Source of the DNA: Conus ventricosus
Taxonomy: Eukaryota; Mollusca; Gastropoda; Neogastropoda; Conidae
DNA: 64,000 bases
Assembly (NCBI GenBank): GCA_018398815.1
Contig: CM031626.1
Location: 38,160,387 to 38,224,386, forward strand
Direction: 5' to 3'
Shown here in pieces: positions 59,140-64,000 of this stretch (position 1 is its first letter; every line of letters begins with the position of its first letter). Below the pieces are notes generated by a model. The model was not told the DNA's origin, ran no database searches, and was given only the letters and a program-made list of their open reading frames with translations. Position numbers and translations under genes: made by a program.

Positions 59140-61390
59140 GGGGCTCAAAAATTCTGTTTTTGCTTTCAACAAATTCAGAATTTGTAATCAACCCAAAGAG
59201 ATGACCAGGCAAAAACTCAAGAAAGAAAGAGAGGAAAACCTCCTGCCTGCAGCGCTCGCTCTGCTGAGGGAAGAAGGGCCAACATTAGCACAGTAGTTGC
59301 CTCCTGTGTGGAACTGATGGTGTCCAGTCTTAGTGGCGTACCACGCAGTCAGTCACATTAGGGGAAAAAAAGAACAAAATACATCCAAAGGTGCGGGTGG
59401 GACCAAGAGAAGTACCGTCTTCAACTGCCGAACAAACCAGTCAGGAGTAATCCTGCACCACCCTTGGAAGCCTCTGCTGTGTTCACCTAAGGTGCAGGTA
59501 CGCACAAGACATTCCGTTAAGACGTCAAGAACATAATTGCTTCCTGGCAGATGCCATTGTGTAATGGCCACCATATGAGACACGACAGAACCTCCACAGG
59601 AGCGTTCCCATGGGTGTACCAGCCCATGTTTCATGACTGCTGAGCCCACCGGCGAAAAACGCCACTGACAAGCAACTGCCATGTGCATCCCGCAGCCTCG
59701 CTCGTTGCTTAGTGATGTGCCTCACAGTCAGCTATATGAGAAAGGAACACAAAGGAACACAAAGGAACACAAAGGAACACAAAGGAACACAGCAAAACCA
59801 CCACCCTGAAAAAGCGCGCCTGTGACTGGGAAAGACTTGTAACACTATCTGCAGCTGATGAAGATGAACTCTGGAGGTGGGTCACAAACTCCAGCAGACA
59901 GGGCCAGAATGGGGTCACACCAACGCTGGCCACACTGTTCACAGACAGCTCAGGGACAGGCTGGGGGTGTGCGTGTGTCTAGTTACATCACAATGAAGAT
60001 GAAACTTCTACTCACGGCTTATAGGATGAATCAGATAAAAAGCAACAAAAACAACAACAACGCATGAATTATCTGGAACTTAAGTCCATCTTTCTTGCCC
60101 TCCAAACTATGCTGTCCAAAGTACCTGGTCAGACCTGACAACTCTCCTGCTGATAGTTGTATAAGCAAAAGGATGTCCCAGAACATCAGAGCTCTCAGAC
60201 AACATGTCTAAATAAATCTGGCTTTGGTGCATCGACAGAAGCATCACTGTTAAGTGTACATACACTGCAGGAGCAGATAATGAGAGAGCAGACAATCTTT
60301 CAACATTTTGGCAAAGACACTGAATGGAAACTAGATTCAGGCCCATTGCTCAAAGCACTCCAATGGCTAAACCTTTGCCCATGACATCAGTTTGATAAAT
60401 ACGCTTCTTTTCAACCTGACCCACATACCCTTGCTGTGGATGCTTTCAGCACTGGCTGGACTGGTCTTTCCTTCTACAGCTTTCCCCATTTCAGCCTTCT
60501 ACCATGAGCGTTGCAAAACATTGCCAGGGAATAAGTAGAACTAGAAGGGATAACAATAGCTTCCCTGTGGAAAAACCAGAAGTTTAATCCAATGCTGACA
60601 AAAAACAAGCAGACCAATCCGTCTGTCCATCAGGACTGTCTCCTTTCCCAGCCCTGTGATCCAAAACAGAAACTTTAACAGCCCCTCTCGTAAAATTAAA
60701 AAAATATATATATATTACTGCTATATTTGATATCCATAGACAATGGGAACATCTGGTCTTTCAGCAGTGCCACCAACACAGTCATGCACTCATGGCAAGC
60801 ACCCACTCAACAAACGTACAGCTACTTCATCAACAAATGGCAGAGACACGCCAGTGGTTGGAAGGTGGATCATGTTTCACCACTCCCAGTGGAGGTGTCA
60901 ATTTTCTGGCCCACCTGTGCAAAGACATGGGTGCTTCACCTACCACCACTGGTAAGTGCAGTCTGCACTTTCTTACCTAAACAAGCTTGACCGGGTTTCA
61001 CTTGGAAACACAGAATTAGTTCGCAGATACATAAAAAGGTGCCTTCAAGGAAAACCAAAATTTCCCTCAACAACAAAAAAAAAAACCCACCTAAAATGAC
61101 AACTTAGTTCTATAGGTTGAAAAGTTGGACCCCTTAGAAAAGCTCACTATGAAAAACCTTTGACAGAGACTTGCAATGCTTTTTGTCCTACTCACTGGAC
61201 AGCAATGCCAAATTGTACATGCACTGGATATTTCAAGGCACGTGTCTAAAAGACAATAAATGAACATTTTCATGTGAGTGGTTTTTTTAACCTTATGAAA
61301 CGTGGGTCCCACCAAGTCCTGACTGAATTGTTTCAGTACAAAACAAACTTACAAATCAGGCAAATGTAACAGGTGATGTGCAATGCTTTA
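59140..61390 (+). mobile_element. DIRS-like (tyrosine recombinase) retrotransposon remnant
   Basis: Frame-shifted coding pieces run in DIRS order on the plus strand, antisense to the Cbl-like gene. RT-region pieces lie at about 59180-59400 (REENLLPAALALLREEGPT, SSLSGVPRSQSH). RNase H follows at about 60060-60600, with NYLELKSIFLALQTML, KDTEWKLDSG, FQPDPHTLAVDAFSTGWTGL and FYSFPHFSLLP. The tyrosine recombinase region at about 60780-61330 has HSWQA, VNFLAHLCKDMGAS, ELVRRYIKRCLQGKP and LAMLFVLLTGQ. No catalytic R-H-R-Y set can be confirmed. Terminal repeats were not found. Confidence 0.75.
59738..59790. repeat. 10 bp repeat, 5 copies
   Basis: AAAGGAACAC is repeated five times inside the DIRS-like remnant. 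Confidence 0.95.
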
Positions 61391-61622
61391 TTCTGTTGAA
61401 CAGGGATGTTGCAAAACCCACCAATTCTTTTAATCTACCATCATGGACAAAGGAAACTCCAACTGAAGCACCCCACAAAGGACCCCATTATCTTACTAGC
61501 CATTCCCAGTGATGTAGTTGTGCACCTATATAGTATTAACGTTCCCTTCACTTATCGCTCATTTAAAGAAAAAAAAAGTAGTTTAACAGCATTATAACCT
61601 ACATTACATCCATATAGGTGGT

Positions 61623-61634
61623 CCACACACACAC

Positions 61635-61678
<44 letters not shown>

Positions 61679-61796
61679 TGAACAAAGAAACATCCCCCCC
61701 ACACATAAACATACACATTTTAACCAGACCCACACACACAAATGCACACACGCATACACACACACACACACACGTACACACACACACACACACATA
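61623..61796. repeat. CA microsatellites
   Basis: Interrupted (CA)n at about 61625-61676 and 61733-61796, just downstream (minus strand) of the probable Cbl exon. Confidence 0.95.
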
Positions 61797-61849
61797 AGAA
61801 GCTAAGCACACTGTCCGGGCAAAGGGAGGCAAGCTACCTCGTGCCTTAC

Positions 61850-62006
61850 CTCCGTCTCCACTGGCGTTGGAGGACTGGGAAGAGGCGGGGTGTTGGCGGG
61901 GGTGGGGGCTGGGCGGGGGTGGTCGTAGTGGGATTCTGGGGGGTCCTCCAGGGGGGCTTGTGTTGCTGGCTGGGCACGTCGTAACACAGCTCTGCGTAGC
62001 TGACAC
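61850..62006 (-). CDS. CBL: Probable upstream exon of the Cbl-like gene (proline-rich, YDVP motif)
   Basis: The minus strand has a strong donor, GACGGAG|GTAAGG, at 61850/61849. The open frame ending there reads YAELCYDVPSQQHKP and then a Thr/Pro-rich segment. Only this frame leaves the donor in phase 2, matching the terminal exon at 37529. In vertebrate c-Cbl, the region before the UBA domain carries a phosphotyrosine YDVP site that binds CRK-family SH2 domains, followed by proline-rich sequence. The YDVP codons lie at 61972-61983. The 5' boundary is uncertain: the AG at 62007-62008 has a poor pyrimidine tract, and AG sites around 61992-61995 are alternatives. It would be spliced over about 24 kb. 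It could also be an unrelated open stretch. Confidence 0.42.
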
Positions 62007-62009
62007 CTG

Positions 62010-62470
62010 TGTTCCCGTCACAATCAACACATTGCCTCACTCTGTACAACAGCTTCCACCACACAATCAACACACTTCATCACTTAGTGTATGTCTGCGT
62101 TCCCGTCACAATCAACACATTGCCTCACTCTGTACAACAGCTTCCACCACACAATCAACACACTTCATCACTTAGTGTATGTCTGCGTTCCCGTCACAAT
62201 CAACACATTGCCTCACTGCGTTCCCATCACTATCAACACATTGCCTCACTCTGTGTACATCAGCCTTCCTCGCACAATCAACACACTTCATCACTTAAAG
62301 AGTACATCTACTTCCCCATCACAATCAACACTCTTCTACACTCTTTGTACCCTTGCTTTCCCTCACAATCAGCACGCTTTTCCCTTACCAAATATGTTCC
62401 TATCACACTTCAAGACACTGTCATCACTCTGTATACATCTAAGATCCTGTCACAATCAACACACTTTCAT
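62010..62470. repeat. ~91 bp tandem repeat
   Basis: Copies contain GTTCCCGTCACAATCAACAC, ATTGCCTCACTCTGTACAAC and TTCATCACTTAGTGTATGTC. The two left copies are near identical and later ones are shortened and diverged. The array starts within a few bases of the proposed Cbl exon boundary. Confidence 0.88.
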
Positions 62471-62472
62471 CA

Positions 62473-62991
62473 CCAAAATAGCTCAGTTGATAGAGCGCCG
62501 GACTTGTAATAATCTTGGTGATCCTGGGGTTGCGGGTTCAAATCTCTGCCGGGCCATTTTGGTACAGGGGGATTTTTCCCTCAGAGTTAACATTGGTTCT
62601 GACTCCTATTTCCCATACAGTCCTCCGAATGAGACTATAAACCGAGGTTCTGTGCGTGAACGCACGCATTGCCATAACATCTTGCACAGACGTAAAATCC
62701 CATCACCAGCTTTGGGAAAAGAAGGCCAGTTTGGCCGTTGGTATGGATGACACTTATACATAGCGTGCACCCTGCATAAGAAATGGAAAGAATGAAGGAA
62801 GAAAGGAAACTGAGTGAACGCTATTGAATAATATCGATTGGATGACACGGGAAATGACCGAATGAAGCACCAGCTGCCAGCTCTTCAGTCAGCATTACCC
62901 AGGTAGGCAGCCTGTTGTGTAAATGAGCGTGGATTGTAAAGTGCTTAGAGCTTGGTCTCTAACCGAGAACAGGTGCTTTTCAAGTATTCAT

Positions 62992-63037
<46 letters not shown>
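62473..63037 (+). mobile_element. tRNA-derived SINE ending in (AT)n
   Basis: The head has an A box TAGCTCAGTTGATAGAG (62479-62495), an anticodon-loop-like CTTGTAA (anticodon TGT, Thr-like) and a B box GGTTCAAATC (62535-62544). The 5' acceptor strand (CACCAAAA) does not pair with the 3' strand, and the body continues for 400 bp, so it is not a functional tRNA gene. The 3' end has TGTAAAGTGCTTAGAGCTTG and a GAACAGGTGCTTTTCAAGTA segment, then an (AT)n tract at about 62993-63037. Confidence 0.8.
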
Positions 63038-63041
<4 letters not shown>

Positions 63042-63304
63042 AAAAATATTATTAAAATGAAGTGCTAAAATTCATCTACAAGCTTGTTTCAAGATATGTC
63101 TCTCTCCTCAGGATGACTTTTTTGTGGCACGCCAACGGTCTTTTATGGCGTGCGGGACCTGACCTTGTCTCTGTGTGTGCGGGTTTCGTTTGCTGCACGT
63201 GGGCCTGTGGTGTGTGTGTGTGTGTGTGTGTGTGGTTGGTTTTTGTTTTTTTGTTTTTTTTGTTTTTTAGGGCCTGTTCAGGTGGAATGTGCTAGCAAAG
63301 ATTT
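63038..63304 (-). other. Probable 3' flank of the Penelope-like element with GT microsatellite
   Basis: This unique sequence lies downstream (minus strand) of the GIY-YIG frame. It contains a GT run at about 63209-63233 and a T-rich stretch to 63269. No terminal repeat was identified. Confidence 0.4.
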
Positions 63305-64000
63305 CTACTTGTGCCTGCAATTATTCACTATTTCTACTTTTGTGTTCAGAGTTGCTAAGTATGGTTTGCATAATATTAACCATTTTTCTGTGGAATATAG
63401 GTTGCATTTTTTGGAAATATTGTTGTATGGTGTTGCTCTTTTTATGATTTTCCATGATATGCTGTAGTCTATTTTTTTATCTTTGAGTTTCCAAATGTAT
63501 TTACTCAGTTCTGTTTGATTTTTGTATTTTTTATTTTTGAATGACTGTTTATGGTTTGCGTATCTGGTTTTGAAAGTGTTTTCAGTAATCCCTATGTATG
63601 TTTCTTTTTCATTTTCTGATGTTACCGTAGTTTGGTATACAATATTGCTGTGAAGACATTTGTTGCTTAGGGGGCACTGTTCTTTTTTGGTGCAGTTGCA
63701 AGATGTCCTATCAGCACCCTTCTCTTTTGTGTTGCTTTTCATTTTGTTAGACGAGTCAATTATGTTTTTGAGGTTGGGCATACATGAGTATGATAGTTTA
63801 ATGGTGTTTTTGTTGAATATTTTGGACAATTTGTGTTCTTTTGGAAATGATGTTGCCAAGATTTTAAAGAATTCTTTTCCTACATTTGTTTTTAGTTGTC
63901 CATCATATGGTGGGTTGTACCATATGATCTTCCTTTTTCTGCTTTTCTTATTTCTGTTCGTGTTATTGTCTGGGCTATATTGTAGTTTGTAATTGTAGCC
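63305..64000 (-). CDS. Penelope-like element, C-terminal part with GIY-YIG endonuclease (partial)
   Basis: An open frame of 231 codons runs without a stop from the right window edge (codon boundary at 64000) to the stop at 63305. Towards the N-terminus it contains RKIIWYNPPYDGQ and NVGKEFFKI, motifs found after the RT domain of Penelope-like elements. Next come SYSCMPNLKNII, a cysteine motif CNCTKKEQCPLSNKCL, and a GIY-YIG nuclease region TYIGITENTFKTRYANHKQS with a distal EKWLIL. Enzymes of this type combine RT with a GIY-YIG nicking domain for target-primed integration. The RT itself lies outside the window. Lack of frameshifts suggests a recent insertion. Confidence 0.85.
   Translation of the reverse strand, partial: GYNYKLQYSPDNNTNRNKKSRKRKIIWYNPPYDGQLKTNVGKEFFKILATSFPKEHKLSKIFNKNTIKLSYSCMPNLKNIIDSSNKMKSNTKEKGADRTSCNCTKKEQCPLSNKCLHSNIVYQTTVTSENEKETYIGITENTFKTRYANHKQSFKNKKYKNQTELSKYIWKLKDKKIDYSISWKIIKRATPYNNISKKCNLYSTEKWLILCKPYLATLNTKVEIVNNCRHK

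Noticed and set aside
62476..62556. Functional tRNA gene
   Set aside because: The A and B boxes and the anticodon loop are recognisable, but the 5' acceptor strand does not pair and a SINE body follows.

Overview
This is a eukaryotic, repeat-dominated window, most likely from a mollusc and probably a gastropod. That assignment is inferred from the mix of element families: an I/Jockey-type LINE ending in a GATAA/TTATC tail, a Penelope-like GIY-YIG element, DIRS, a Gmr1-type gypsy element and a tRNA-derived SINE, together with very abundant 30-80 bp tandem arrays. There are no bacterial-style operons. The only cellular gene I can support is on the minus strand. It is the 3' end of a Cbl-family E3 ubiquitin ligase, with a terminal UBA-domain exon at 37286-37529. 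A probable preceding exon carrying a YDVP motif lies at 61850-62006, and its splice phase is compatible.

Layout. 1-6090: successive unrelated minisatellites (about 39, 110, 37, 45, 31, 38 and 60 bp units) and GA/GT microsatellites. 7220-16990: a 45-47 bp satellite split by a near full-length but decayed minus-strand LINE (about 8989-15020), which has ORF1 with zinc-knuckle traces and ORF2 with endonuclease, RT and RNase H. 17332-25515: an 8.2 kb LTR retrotransposon on the plus strand, ordered LTR, gag, protease, integrase, RT, RNase H, LTR. Its protein motifs are Ty3/gypsy-like but its pol order is that of Ty1/copia, as in the Gmr1 group. 25516-37285: region downstream of, or 3' UTR of, the Cbl-like gene, made of a dozen different minisatellites.

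37530-61849 is read as one intron of about 24 kb. It contains a Tc1/mariner element (40642-42628) interrupted by a 624 bp non-autonomous hAT-like element; a decayed CR1/L2-like LINE (about 43265-48355) carrying two copies of the same piggyBac-like element in opposite orientations, both at TTAA sites; several further arrays, including a 3.5 kb satellite with a 47 bp unit; a 126 bp 5'-truncated LINE tail with a perfect 12 bp target-site duplication; and a DIRS-like tyrosine-recombinase retrotransposon remnant. The right edge holds a tRNA-derived SINE and the C-terminal part of a Penelope-like element with an intact open frame running off the window.

Quality note: from about 8.1 to 25.5 kb the sequence is full of one-base indels in every element and array. 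Broken reading frames there may be consensus errors rather than biology. Most long open frames in the window are satellite arrays whose unit is a multiple of three, and they are not listed as genes.
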